NCBI GenBank assembly: GCA_020848195.1
Contig: JADLAP010000119.1
Span: forward strand, 1 to 64,000
Direction: 5' to 3'
Length of the DNA: 64,000 nucleotides
DNA from: Phycisphaeraceae bacterium
GTDB lineage: Bacteria; Planctomycetota; Phycisphaerae; Phycisphaerales; Phycisphaeraceae
The notes beneath the pieces were generated by a model. It worked only from the letters and a program-made list of their open reading frames with translations, was not told where the DNA came from and searched no databases. Made by a program: the position numbers and the translations under genes. Shown here one piece after another: positions 42,787-52,380 of the stretch. Position 1 is the first letter of the stretch. Each line of letters opens with the position of its first letter.

Positions 42787-43530
42787 ATGACCAGGATTCG
42801 CGCTTTCACGCTCATCGAACGTCTCGTCGTCATTTCCATCATCGGCCTGCTCGTGGCCATCCTGCTGCCTTCGCTGCAGCAGGCGCGCCTCGTCGCGCAG
42901 ACCGTGACGTGCCTCAGTTCCACCCGGCAGTACGCCATCGCGGAGTTTTCCTACGCGGCGGACAACCGCCATTTCCTGCCCACCGTCAACAACAACACCG
43001 TTTATCCATGGAACAACGATCCCAACGGCTTCTGGTGGCATGCCCTGCTGCCCTACAGCGGCGAAAAGCTGCCTCTGGCCTGCCCGGCCGCCAAGGATCT
43101 CCAACTGGCCTACGGCAATGTCGCCTATGGCATGAATATTTCCATGCTCGGCAACGACATCCTCACGCCCCGGTGGCGTAAGCTCGACAGCTTTCTCAAG
43201 CCCGGTTCCACCATCCTGATCGGTGATGCCCAGAGCGGAAACAACCACTATGCCGACGATACGTATGGCATGGAATTTCTCGAACCGTACTGGGACCGGG
43301 CTAAACTGCCTCATTTCCGGCACAACACGACTTTGCGCGGCGCCGGCCTGGCCCCCTTGATGTGGTCCGGGGTGGATATCGACGGCTACAAGGGCGACGC
43401 CAACTTCGTCATGCTCGACGGTCACGCCCGGTCGCTTCCCCCGAAGGATGCGCTGTATTACGACCTGTCGATAACCTGGCCCTACGGCTTTATCTGGTGG
43501 GATTGCAAAACGACATCGGAATTGCAGTGA
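42787..43530 (+). CDS. Pseudopilin-like protein 2 (glycan locus 3)
   Basis: A 247-residue protein with the leader MTRIRA and helix FTLIERLVVISIIGLLVAIL; AGGAGA lies 6 bases before the ATG. Position 6 of the mature helix is Arg where almost all relatives have Leu, an oddity inside a membrane segment. The C-terminus GDANFVMLDGHARSLPPKDA has the D-G-H signature. It sits between the DUF6259-like gene (48 bases upstream) and the heparinase-like gene (47 bases downstream), so this locus encodes two pseudopilins. Confidence 0.86.
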   Translation: MTRIRAFTLIERLVVISIIGLLVAILLPSLQQARLVAQTVTCLSSTRQYAIAEFSYAADNRHFLPTVNNNTVYPWNNDPNGFWWHALLPYSGEKLPLACPAAKDLQLAYGNVAYGMNISMLGNDILTPRWRKLDSFLKPGSTILIGDAQSGNNHYADDTYGMEFLEPYWDRAKLPHFRHNTTLRGAGLAPLMWSGVDIDGYKGDANFVMLDGHARSLPPKDALYYDLSITWPYGFIWWDCKTTSELQ

Positions 43531-43577
43531 AACCGTTTCCGCTGCGATGCGCCTTGGATAACCATGGGAGTGCGAAC

Positions 43578-45515
43578 ATGCGTTGGTTGTTTCTCGGCGC
43601 GATGGCGATTGTCTTTTGTCCGAGCCTGTTGTTGGCGGATCCGGGAGTGGATCCGGGGGCTGATCCGGGATTCGGTTCATGGAACGGAAAGCTGGTCTGC
43701 CTGTCCGAGGATTGGCCGGCGATCCGGGCGATGTCGAAGACGGATGCCGCGACGGGCCAGGCGGTGGCTGCGTTTCTGCTTCGCGCGGAAACGATCCTCG
43801 CGAGGCCTGTCCGACGGCGGGTCAATCGGTTGGAGGATTTGCCGCCGGATGGGATGGAGCGCCAGCGCGCGGTCAATACGTCGGAAGCCAACCGCCTGCC
43901 GTTCGCGCTGGCCATGCACGACGCCGCGACATGCACCAGCCTGCTGCTGGACATGGTGGATGTGGCCATCGCCGCGACGATGACTGGGCGACAGGACATG
44001 ACGGACTGGGTGATCGGGCAACTGCGCGAAGCCCAGACGTGGCGTCCGCTGCAGCGACCGGGCTGGACGCTGTATGCCCCGGAAAACACGATGCCCGAAG
44101 GCGGCGACGGCGTGTGGCTGGGCACGGGCTACGGCCTGATGGGCATCGCCTCCACGCTGGCCATCCTGGGCGATCGCGTGCCCGCCGACCTGCGGGATGC
44201 CCTGCATTCGCTGATGCGCGAGGAAATCGCCCGGATTCGACAGGACTGGCGCGACCGCAGGCCGTGGTACGTCGCCGGCAACGCCTACCAGAGCAACCAG
44301 TGGATCATCCCCAACCTCGGCATGGCCATGGCGTGCCTGTCCCTCGGCGACGACCGGTTGCGCGACGCCTACGACATGGCGGTGGGCAACATCGGTCTGG
44401 GGCTGCGAGCCTACGGCGACGACGGCGCGTTCATCGAGGGCTATGGCTACGCCTGCATGACCATGCCGCTGCTGGCCGAGACGCTACGGACGATGCGGCT
44501 GGCCGGCGACATGCGGCTGGCGAACATGCCTTTTCCGCGGAACAACTGGATATGGGCGACCCACATGCACATGCCCGGCGGATATGTGGTCAACGTCAAT
44601 GACTGCGGCTGGTGGCGGAACGCATCGTGCCCGACGTCGGCGGCGCTCTCGGCCGTGGCGCTGGCGCAGCCTGACGCGCGTCAGGCGGTGCTGCGGTCGC
44701 AGTTTGCCGCGCCGGCCACCGATCGCCTCGGCCTGCTCTATGCCCGGCACATGGCGACGCTGCCCACCGCCCCGGTCGATGCGGCGTCGCTGCCCACGTT
44801 CGCCCTGTTTCCCAGCCAGATGGTGCTGACTTGGCGCAGTCAATGGTCTTCCGATCGCGCCTGGGCTTTGTGGATTCGCGGCGGTTCGCCGCGCGACTCG
44901 CACAGTCACCGCGACAACGGCCAGCTTTCCGTGCTGCTGGGCGATGAGCCGGTGCTGATCGAGGCCGGCACGCCCAACTACGCCGACTTGGACCTGAATG
45001 TGAAATACGCGCAGGCGGCGGGGCACAACATTTTGCAGCCGGATGAAGTGTTGCCTCGCACGTTGCCCGTGGATGTGCCCATCCAGATTGAGCGCCTGGA
45101 CGACACCGGCGGCAGTGTGACGATCCAGGGCACGGCCGTATCCACTGCTGCACGGAAATGGATTCGACAGGTGACCTGGGATCGCGATGCGCGAACGATG
45201 GATGTCCATGACGATGCGGTCTTTTCGCATTCCATCGACGCTGGCCAAACCTGGTTCCGCTGGCACACAGGCTCCGCGCAACCCGTGACGATCAGCGGTC
45301 AGGGCAAGCAGTGGTCCGCACGGTGGAACGGCCACACGATGACGTTCCACGCCGACACGCCTATCGTCGTCACGCAGATCGACTGGCCCGATGCTTCCAC
45401 GGCGGACAAGCATCACGCCTGCCTGCTGCTGGCCTGCGCTGATGTCACGGACACCCTGTCTGTACGACTTCGTCTGCAACTGCGGGACCGCACAGTCTCA
45501 TCGGATGGAAAATGA
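43578..45515 (+). CDS. Secreted heparinase II/III-family polysaccharide lyase
   Basis: A 645-residue exported protein; GGGAG lies 7 bases before the start and residues 1-20 (MRWLFLGAMAIVFCPSLLLA) are a signal peptide. Residues about 80-330 form an alpha/alpha toroid (AGNAYQSNQWIIPNLGMAMA, AFIEGYGYACMTMPLLAETL). From about 400 the heparinase II/III beta-sandwich follows, with ALWIRGGSPRDSHSHRDNGQ containing the family H-x-H-x-D-N-G motif. Tyr in Y-G-Y-A and the His of this motif are likely catalytic. These enzymes cleave uronic-acid polysaccharides such as heparin, alginate or ulvan by beta-elimination. The exact polymer is unknown. Confidence 0.87.
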   Translation: MRWLFLGAMAIVFCPSLLLADPGVDPGADPGFGSWNGKLVCLSEDWPAIRAMSKTDAATGQAVAAFLLRAETILARPVRRRVNRLEDLPPDGMERQRAVNTSEANRLPFALAMHDAATCTSLLLDMVDVAIAATMTGRQDMTDWVIGQLREAQTWRPLQRPGWTLYAPENTMPEGGDGVWLGTGYGLMGIASTLAILGDRVPADLRDALHSLMREEIARIRQDWRDRRPWYVAGNAYQSNQWIIPNLGMAMACLSLGDDRLRDAYDMAVGNIGLGLRAYGDDGAFIEGYGYACMTMPLLAETLRTMRLAGDMRLANMPFPRNNWIWATHMHMPGGYVVNVNDCGWWRNASCPTSAALSAVALAQPDARQAVLRSQFAAPATDRLGLLYARHMATLPTAPVDAASLPTFALFPSQMVLTWRSQWSSDRAWALWIRGGSPRDSHSHRDNGQLSVLLGDEPVLIEAGTPNYADLDLNVKYAQAAGHNILQPDEVLPRTLPVDVPIQIERLDDTGGSVTIQGTAVSTAARKWIRQVTWDRDARTMDVHDDAVFSHSIDAGQTWFRWHTGSAQPVTISGQGKQWSARWNGHTMTFHADTPIVVTQIDWPDASTADKHHACLLLACADVTDTLSVRLRLQLRDRTVSSDGK

Positions 45516-45740
45516 CCTGTCATGCCCGGGGATATGGATTTTTCCGATCAGGTTGGCTGCAATTGAGGTTTGAATCTGAAGATCGGATTGTCAAGCCGAG
45601 GTGGGGCAACGTAAACTGCCGTTCCGTGAAACTTCCCTGCTGACGCGAAGGAAGCCCGGTTCCCGCAACCATGCCTGTGACGCCCCGAGCGTCTCCTCTT
45701 CTCGCACGAACTTTCCCTCACCATCCAAGGATGCGCGACC
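45516..45740. promoter_or_regulatory. Intergenic region with possible internal promoter
   Basis: The widest gap inside locus 3. TTGTCA (45588-45593), 18 bases, TAAACT (45612-45617) could be an internal promoter for the four downstream cytoplasmic enzymes. No palindrome stands out. Confidence 0.35.
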
Positions 45741-47876
45741 ATGCCATTTTCCCCCAATGATTTGTTTGTATCCCTGCAGGGCAATGACAGTTGGACCGGC
45801 CGGCTGGCGGAGCCGAATGCGGACAAGACCGACGGTCCGCTGAAGACCATCGAAGCAGCGCGGGACATCATCCGCGAGCGCAAGGGCGTGCTGTCGCGCA
45901 ATCGTGGCCGGCGTTCCGCTTCCGGGCTGCATGCGCCGATGACCGTGTGGATTCGCGGTGGCCGGTATCACCTCGATCAACCGCTGACGTTCAATGCCGA
46001 CGACTCGGCTCCCGTGACCTATGCCGCGTATCCCGGCGAGGAGCCGATCCTCGACGGCGGCACGCGCATCGCCGACTGGACCGTGACCAAGCACAACGGC
46101 CAGACGTGCTGGATCGCCGATCTGCCGGACGTCGCCGCAGGCAAGTGGAACTTCCGCCAGCTTTTTGTGGGTGGCCAGCGCCGCAATCGGCCGCGTCTGC
46201 CCCACGACGGGCTGCATACCATGGAAAACGTGCCCGGCATGACGCTGCCCTGCGGATGGGACTTCAAACCCTACACGCAGTTCGTCTGCCGCAAGGAAGA
46301 CGCCCTTTCCGCCAACTGCCAGAACCTCAACGAAGTGGAAGTGGTCTACGTCCATTACTGGATCGAGGAACGCTCCACTATCGCGGCGTTCGATCCCGCG
46401 ACTCGGATGGTGACGATGGACCGACCGAGCCGCACCGCGTTGTCCAACGGGACCGCCAAGGGCTTCGCGGATTATTACTTCGACAACGTGTTCGATGCGC
46501 TGAGCAAGCCCGGTCAGTGGTATCTCGACCGCAAGGCGGGCAAGCTCTACTACCTGCCTCTGCCCGGCGAAGACCCGAAGACCACGGAAGTCTACGCCCC
46601 GCGCCTGCTTCAGCTTCTGGCGCTGCAGGGCCGGACGGATGAGGGCAAATTCGTGGAATTTCTGCGGTTCCAGGGCCTGAAGTTCGTGCATACCGACTGG
46701 CGTCATCCCGACCCCAGCGACGGCGCGGGCCACGCCATCCGCACCTCCGGCGACAACGGAACCTACGAAAGCCGCCGCCACTACCGCGGCAAACACGCTT
46801 CCGCCGCACAAGGCGCCTGCGACGTCCCCGGCGTCATCTTCATGGAAGCCGCGCGTCATATCGCCATCGAAAACTGCGCTATCTCCCACATCGGTTGGTA
46901 CGCCATCGAAGTCGCTGACGCCAGCCACGGCATCCGCATCGCCGGCAACGTCATTACCGACATGGGGGCCGGCGGCATCCGCATCAACGGCGCTTCCGCG
47001 GAAGACCCCCAGCATCGCGTCACCGGCCACGTCCGCATCTCCGACAACCACATTTCAGCCGGCGGCCGGGTGTTCCACTCCGCCATCGGCGTCCTCTCCA
47101 TGAACGCCCACCACGTTCACGTCCGCCACAACCACATCCACGACCTGTTCTACTCCGGTGTGTCCATGGGTTGGGTCTGGGGCTTCGCCAACAGCGTTTC
47201 CTGCGAAAATCTCGTGGAACACAACCATATCCACGACATCGGCCAAGGCCTGCTCTCCGACATGGGCGGCGTCTATCTGCTGGGCGTGCAGCCGGGAACC
47301 ATCGTCCGCGGCAACCTGATCCACGACATCAACATGGCCCACTACGGCGCGTGGTGCCTCTACACCGACGAAGGCTCCAGCCATATCGTGCTGGAAAACA
47401 ACGTCTGCTTCCGCACAAACGACCAGATCTATCACCAGCACTACGGCCGGGAAAACTTCATCTTCAATAACATCTTCGCCTTCGGCGGCAAAGCCCAGTT
47501 CGCACTCAGCCGCGCCGATCCCGGCGACATCGGCTACACCTTCTGGCGGAACATCGTCATCACCGATGGCATCAAGATGTACTCGGGCAATCCGAACACG
47601 CCCGCCGGCGTGCGCATCGACTACAACACCTATTGGGATATCCAGCAGAAACCGCTCGTGTTCTTCCGACACTTCTGGCCCAACGAGGAAACCTACACGC
47701 TGGAGCAGTGGCGCGACCGCGGCTTCGATCGGCAATCCGTCGTCGCCGACCCGAAGATCACCGGCCTGCTCGAAGGCAAACCCGTGCTCGCCCCCGACAG
47801 CCCCGCGCTCAAACTGGGCTTCGTGCCCTTTGAGCTTCGCGCCGGCGTCCGGCCCGCGGACCAGCGCGTGGACTAG
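45741..47876 (+). CDS. Right-handed beta-helix protein (GH141-like)
   Basis: A 711-residue protein with no signal peptide. The N-terminus (DLFVSLQGNDSWTGRLAEPN, GPLKTIEAARDIIRERKG, VWIRGGRYHLDQPL, VTYAAYPGEEPILDGGTRIA) is the opening seen in GH141 alpha-fucosidases/xylanases and related beta-helix enzymes. Residues about 360-620 show the stacked turns of a parallel beta helix (HIAIENCAISHIGWYAIEVA, HGIRIAGNVITDMGAGGIRI, HHVHVRHNHIHDLFYSGVSM). AGGA precedes the ATG. GH141 is a likely but distant relative; polysaccharide lyase activity is the alternative. First of four consecutive genes whose products lack export signals. Confidence 0.82.
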   Translation: MPFSPNDLFVSLQGNDSWTGRLAEPNADKTDGPLKTIEAARDIIRERKGVLSRNRGRRSASGLHAPMTVWIRGGRYHLDQPLTFNADDSAPVTYAAYPGEEPILDGGTRIADWTVTKHNGQTCWIADLPDVAAGKWNFRQLFVGGQRRNRPRLPHDGLHTMENVPGMTLPCGWDFKPYTQFVCRKEDALSANCQNLNEVEVVYVHYWIEERSTIAAFDPATRMVTMDRPSRTALSNGTAKGFADYYFDNVFDALSKPGQWYLDRKAGKLYYLPLPGEDPKTTEVYAPRLLQLLALQGRTDEGKFVEFLRFQGLKFVHTDWRHPDPSDGAGHAIRTSGDNGTYESRRHYRGKHASAAQGACDVPGVIFMEAARHIAIENCAISHIGWYAIEVADASHGIRIAGNVITDMGAGGIRINGASAEDPQHRVTGHVRISDNHISAGGRVFHSAIGVLSMNAHHVHVRHNHIHDLFYSGVSMGWVWGFANSVSCENLVEHNHIHDIGQGLLSDMGGVYLLGVQPGTIVRGNLIHDINMAHYGAWCLYTDEGSSHIVLENNVCFRTNDQIYHQHYGRENFIFNNIFAFGGKAQFALSRADPGDIGYTFWRNIVITDGIKMYSGNPNTPAGVRIDYNTYWDIQQKPLVFFRHFWPNEETYTLEQWRDRGFDRQSVVADPKITGLLEGKPVLAPDSPALKLGFVPFELRAGVRPADQRVD

Positions 47877-47940
47877 CGGACTAGCGCGCCCATGCCTTGA
47901 CGATTGCGTGAAACCGAACCGGTGGTTACGATTTTTCCCC

Positions 47941-49581
47941 ATGATGAAACCGGTTACGCAAAATCAGGTCGTGGAATGGTCTTTGACGTCCGGCAAGTCC
48001 CGCGAGGATCCCTTCAATGATCTGGAGGCGTCCGCTTCGGTTCAGTCGCCTGATGGCCGGGAACAGATCGTGCCCGCGTTCTGGGCCGGCGGCGACCAGT
48101 GGCGCGTGCGATTCGCTTCGCACATGCCCGGGCGATACCGCCTGCGCTCCGTCTGTTCGGATGCGTCCAACTCCGGTCTGCACGGCCAGATGGAGGAGGT
48201 CGAGGTCACGCCTTACCGAGGCGACAACCCGTTGCACCTGCACGGCCCCGTCCGTGTCGCCAAGGATCGCCGGCATTTCGAGCATCACGACGGCACGCCG
48301 TTCTTCTGGCTCGGTGACACGTGGTGGATGGGGTTGTGTCAGCGACTGGGTTGGCCCAGCGATTTTCAGGCGCTCGCGGCCGATCGCGTGAGCAAGGGAT
48401 TCAGCGTCGTGCAGATCGTCGCGGGGCTGTACCCGGACATGCCGGCGTTTGACGAACGAGGGGCCAACGAAGCGGGATTTCCCTGGGAATCGGCGTATCG
48501 CCGGATTCGTCCGGAATATTTCGATGCTGCGGATCGTCGGATCGCCCATCTGGTCACCTCCGGCCTGTTGCCCTGCATCGTCGGCTGCTGGGGTTACTTT
48601 CTGCCGTGGATGGGGCTGGAGAAGATGAAGCAGCACTGGCGCTATCTGGTGGCCCGCTATGGCGCGTATCCCGTGACCTGGTGTCTGGCCGGCGAAGGCA
48701 CGATGCCGTACTACCTTTCCGAGAACTATGAGGCCGACCGCCAGTTCCTCAAGCATGGCTGGACGGAAATGGCCCGTTTTGTGCGGGAAATCGACCCCTA
48801 TCGCCGGCCCATCACAATCCATCCCAGCCTAAGTGGCCGCGATTGCGTGGACGATTCATCCGTGCTGGATTTCGACATGCTGCAGACGGGCCACAGCGAT
48901 CGCGGCTCGCTGCCCAACACGGTCAAGCAGGTGGCCCGTTCCTGTCAGGCCGCGCCGACCATGCCGGTGGTGCAGGGTGAAGTGTGTTACGAGGGCATCG
49001 GCGCGAGCTGCCGCGAGGAAGTTCAGCGCTGGATGTTCTGGGCCTGCATCCTCGGCGGCGCGGCGGGATTCACCTACGGCGCCACCGGCCTGTGGCAGGT
49101 CAACGGCCGGGACAAGCCATATGGTGCATCGCCGCACGGCATGAGCTGGGGCCACACCACATGGGACCAGGCGTACCCGTTGCCCGGCTCGCGGCAGTTG
49201 GGTTATGCGAAAAGGTTCCTGTCGCGCTATCCCTGGTGGCAATTTGAACCGCAGCCTCGGTGGGTGGACCCCTGCTGGACGGACGAATTGTCGGAACTGC
49301 CCTTCACCTGCGGCAAGCATGACGTTCCACTGGCGGGGGGAATCCCGCGGAAAGTGCGCGTGATCTATCAACCTCTGGGCCGCACCGCCCGCATGGTCAA
49401 AGGCCTGGAGCCTGATGTGGCGTACCGGCTTCGACTGCTCAATCCCGTCAGCGGCGAGGAAACCGACCTCGGCCGCATTCAACCGGACGACGCCGGCAAC
49501 TGGAACGTGCGTTGCGGCGGGGCGACATGGTTTCCGTATCCCATCTATCAGGATTGGGTGTTCGCGCTCGAGACGATGTGA
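47941..49581 (+). CDS. DUF5060/DUF4038 glycoside hydrolase (GH140 apiosidase-like)
   Basis: A 546-residue protein without a signal peptide. Residues about 1-85 match the DUF5060 beta domain (VVEWSLTSGKSREDPFNDLE, WRVRFASHMPGRYRLRSVCS). Residues about 95-450 match the DUF4038 TIM barrel (FEHHDGTPFFWLGDTWWMGL, RVSKGFSVVQIVAGLYPDMP). The acid/base and nucleophile are plausibly the Glu in TWCLAGEGTMPYYLSENYEA and the Glu in MPVVQGEVCYEGIG, at the ends of strands 4 and 7 as in clan GH-A. GH140 members release apiose from rhamnogalacturonan II, but activity here may differ. It follows the beta-helix gene by 64 bases. Confidence 0.85.
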   Translation: MMKPVTQNQVVEWSLTSGKSREDPFNDLEASASVQSPDGREQIVPAFWAGGDQWRVRFASHMPGRYRLRSVCSDASNSGLHGQMEEVEVTPYRGDNPLHLHGPVRVAKDRRHFEHHDGTPFFWLGDTWWMGLCQRLGWPSDFQALAADRVSKGFSVVQIVAGLYPDMPAFDERGANEAGFPWESAYRRIRPEYFDAADRRIAHLVTSGLLPCIVGCWGYFLPWMGLEKMKQHWRYLVARYGAYPVTWCLAGEGTMPYYLSENYEADRQFLKHGWTEMARFVREIDPYRRPITIHPSLSGRDCVDDSSVLDFDMLQTGHSDRGSLPNTVKQVARSCQAAPTMPVVQGEVCYEGIGASCREEVQRWMFWACILGGAAGFTYGATGLWQVNGRDKPYGASPHGMSWGHTTWDQAYPLPGSRQLGYAKRFLSRYPWWQFEPQPRWVDPCWTDELSELPFTCGKHDVPLAGGIPRKVRVIYQPLGRTARMVKGLEPDVAYRLRLLNPVSGEETDLGRIQPDDAGNWNVRCGGATWFPYPIYQDWVFALETM

Positions 49582-49614
49582 CGCCGCGTCGCAGCCGATC
49601 AAGGATACACCGCC

Positions 49615-52371
49615 ATGGCAGTTCGACGTCATGCCGAAGACTCACGCTGGCTTTTGCGGAGTCCGTGCCTGGAACTTGAGCTTTCAACGGGCGACACGCT
49701 GCGTGCGGTGTCGCTGACGAATCGTCTGACGGGGCGGACGTTTCCATTGGGCCAAAGCGCGGAAGTGGAACTCGATGTGGATGCCGCGCGGCGACGGATG
49801 TGGATCGAAGGTTGGCGCACGACCACCGCGACCGACGGCAAGCTTCAGGGCCGGCATCTGCCGGAATGCAACGATGGTTCGTGGTCCGCCTTGCCCGCGC
49901 CGAATCACATGGGCTGGCGAAGCAAACCGGGAACCGTCTTCTGGGCGAGAACGCATGTTTACGTGCCGGAAGATTGCCGCGGTCTGCCGCTGACGTTGAT
50001 GCTCGGCGGATTCGGCGTTTCCGATTTCCGAAGGACCAGCGTTTTCGTCAACGGCCGGCCGGCGGGCGTTCGGCAAACGCGTACCCGCTGGTTTTCCCCG
50101 GGAATGTTCGATGTCGGCAAGCTGTTGCGCGTCGGCCAGGACAATGTCATCGCGCTGCAACTGGCGGAACCTTTCTGGCGCACGAAGCGGCTGGAGGAAC
50201 GGGACCCGCACGGGACGCATGATTTTTCCCTGCATCGGATGCTCACTTCGCCATACATGCAGTGCGTGGCGGCGGGCATTCCTCAGCGGTCGGTGGCGCT
50301 GCCTGTGCGGAACGTCAGGCAGGACGATGACGTTTCGTTGTGTGTTGAGTTGGACGGCGCGGAAGTCAGGTACGAGCTGATCGATGATGGCAGGACGCTG
50401 AAGAAGACGGTGAAACTGACGAATGCCGGCGCGGAGCCGATGCGTGTGCTGCGGATGGGGCTGGGGGATTACAACCTCAAGGCCCGCGTCACGGACGGCG
50501 ACATGGGTTTTCCGGCTTATGCGGAAGATGAGGCCTTTTTCGCCATGGATCATCCGGCCGGCTGGGTGACAGGCGAGGATGGCCGCGTCCAGCTCAACCA
50601 GCATCCCGGCAAGCTGTTGGCGCCGGGCGAATCGTTTGAGGCGATCAATGTGCTTCTCGGCGTGGCGGAAAAGGGCCAGGCGGTCGCGGCGTTCCGCGAT
50701 CAGCTCGGCCGGCGGATGCGCCGCGTCGTGCGGAAACACGACAAGCCGCTGACCATGCTGGATTTCTTCGGCGCGTGGGATCTCAAGCCCACCGACACGT
50801 TCATGGATCGGTTCCTCAGCGAAGAGCCGACGGAAGCGTTCGCCAAGCATATGGTCCGCCAACTGTCCGCCTTCCGGAAACAGACCGGCCGGCAATTCGA
50901 CTTGATGTCCGTCGACTTCTGGTGCGACCGCAACGGCGACATGACGCGGTTCAAAACGCCCAATTTCCCCCGTGGTTTCACCCCGCTGAAAGCGATGCTC
51001 AATCGCGAAAGGATCACGCCGGCCTTCTGGGTCGACGTCTCCGGCGGCGGCTGGAGCATCGGCGGCAATCCCGTCATCCGCCACTGCAGCGCCGCCAGCC
51101 CCGCCTATCCCGGCGGCAGCCTGGGCTGTTGCCACGCCACCGATCCCTTCCTCACCATTCTGACCCAGGCTTGCCTCCACCACCTGAAGCACAACGGCGT
51201 GCGCCTGTTCAAATTCGACAGCTTTTTCAATGTCTGCTACCACCCGCATCACGCACACTGGCCGGGGCTGTATTCCGTGGAGCCGATTTTCAACGCCATG
51301 ATCGAGCATTGCCGCGCGATCGACGCCGCGTGTCCCGACGCATGGATGCTCGCCTATTGGGCCTTCGCTTCGCCGTGGTGGCTGCTGCACATGGACATGC
51401 TGTTCGAATGCGGCCTGTTCATGGAAGGCTCCAGCCCCGGCCCGCATCCCACGCTTTACGCCCGCGACGGCGTGACCCTCGGCGTCGACCAGGGCACGCG
51501 ATGGGGACAGGACATCCCCTCGCTGGGCAAGGATTCGCTGGGCGTCTGGCTTTCCAGTTGGCCGTGGAACAGCTCCATCGGCAAAGAGCGGTGGGCCGAG
51601 GCGATGGTCATGAACCTCTGCCGCGGCAGCCTGCTCATGGAACTCTGGTGCGATCGTGATCTGCTGAACCGCGCGGAACGCACGCAGCTTGCCACGTTCC
51701 TCTCGCTGCTCAAGGCCCAGCCCGCGTGCTTCGCCAACACGCAACCCATCGGCGATCCGTGGAGCGGCGAGCCTTACGGCTATCACTGCTCCGATGGCGT
51801 TCGCACGTTCATCGCCCTGAACAACTGCACGTGGCAGGACCAGACGCTTTCCTTGCCGCCGTGTGCAATCGCGTACCGCTGGCATCCCTCGCCGGCGCGG
51901 CTGGCCGGGGACTTGCGGTCCATCGCCCTGCGTCCGTTTGAAGTGGTGCTGCTGGAATTGGTCCCCGAAGGCATGAGGCCCAGCTTGCCCCGGCGCTGGG
52001 CGACTTCACCCATGCCCTCGGCGTTTGCCGAACCGACCCGGATGGAAAAAGTCCGCATCGGCCGGGATCGCAAGAGCCTGAGCCTGACCGTGCCGCCAAG
52101 TTCGCGGGGCGGAATGCTGGTGGTCATGGTCGAGCGCAGCCGCGCCGGTCGGGCCGATCAGACGGACTATCCCGCGCGGGAGTTGCAGTTGAGCATCCCC
52201 GGCCACGACGTGACGCCGGTGCTGGGCGATCGGACATATGCCTGCGCGTGGCAGGCGTGGCGCGTGACGATGCCGCCATCGACCTGTGCGCGAAAATGGT
52301 CAGCCAAGCTCGTGGCCCACGTTCCCGCGGCTGTGAAGCTGGATGCGAAGGCCTGTTTCATTCCTGCCTGA
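49615..52371 (+). CDS. Large cytoplasmic GH36-like hydrolase with jelly-roll insert
   Basis: A 918-residue protein, no signal peptide. Near residue 100 a jelly-roll, GH2-type sugar-binding domain is visible (TVFWARTHVYVPEDCRGLPL, RTSVFVNGRPAGVRQTRTRW). The central barrel shows the GH-D clan look: FDLMSVDFWCDRNGD, ITPAFWVDVSGGGWSIGG, NGVRLFKFDSFFNVCY and MLFECGLFMEGSSPGP. Asp in FKFDSFF is a good nucleophile candidate because alpha-galactosidases have K-x-D at this place. A C-terminal beta domain follows. It is related in layout to the 7455-9461 protein. Start 49615 is 33 bases after the previous gene. Confidence 0.78.
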   Translation: MAVRRHAEDSRWLLRSPCLELELSTGDTLRAVSLTNRLTGRTFPLGQSAEVELDVDAARRRMWIEGWRTTTATDGKLQGRHLPECNDGSWSALPAPNHMGWRSKPGTVFWARTHVYVPEDCRGLPLTLMLGGFGVSDFRRTSVFVNGRPAGVRQTRTRWFSPGMFDVGKLLRVGQDNVIALQLAEPFWRTKRLEERDPHGTHDFSLHRMLTSPYMQCVAAGIPQRSVALPVRNVRQDDDVSLCVELDGAEVRYELIDDGRTLKKTVKLTNAGAEPMRVLRMGLGDYNLKARVTDGDMGFPAYAEDEAFFAMDHPAGWVTGEDGRVQLNQHPGKLLAPGESFEAINVLLGVAEKGQAVAAFRDQLGRRMRRVVRKHDKPLTMLDFFGAWDLKPTDTFMDRFLSEEPTEAFAKHMVRQLSAFRKQTGRQFDLMSVDFWCDRNGDMTRFKTPNFPRGFTPLKAMLNRERITPAFWVDVSGGGWSIGGNPVIRHCSAASPAYPGGSLGCCHATDPFLTILTQACLHHLKHNGVRLFKFDSFFNVCYHPHHAHWPGLYSVEPIFNAMIEHCRAIDAACPDAWMLAYWAFASPWWLLHMDMLFECGLFMEGSSPGPHPTLYARDGVTLGVDQGTRWGQDIPSLGKDSLGVWLSSWPWNSSIGKERWAEAMVMNLCRGSLLMELWCDRDLLNRAERTQLATFLSLLKAQPACFANTQPIGDPWSGEPYGYHCSDGVRTFIALNNCTWQDQTLSLPPCAIAYRWHPSPARLAGDLRSIALRPFEVVLLELVPEGMRPSLPRRWATSPMPSAFAEPTRMEKVRIGRDRKSLSLTVPPSSRGGMLVVMVERSRAGRADQTDYPARELQLSIPGHDVTPVLGDRTYACAWQAWRVTMPPSTCARKWSAKLVAHVPAAVKLDAKACFIPA

Positions 52372-52380
52372 GGTGACGAC

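Noticed and set aside
49684-51885. Minus-strand open frame of 733 codons opposite the GH36-like gene
   Set aside because: Antisense shadow of a well-supported gene; composition dominated by Arg, Ala, His and Pro.
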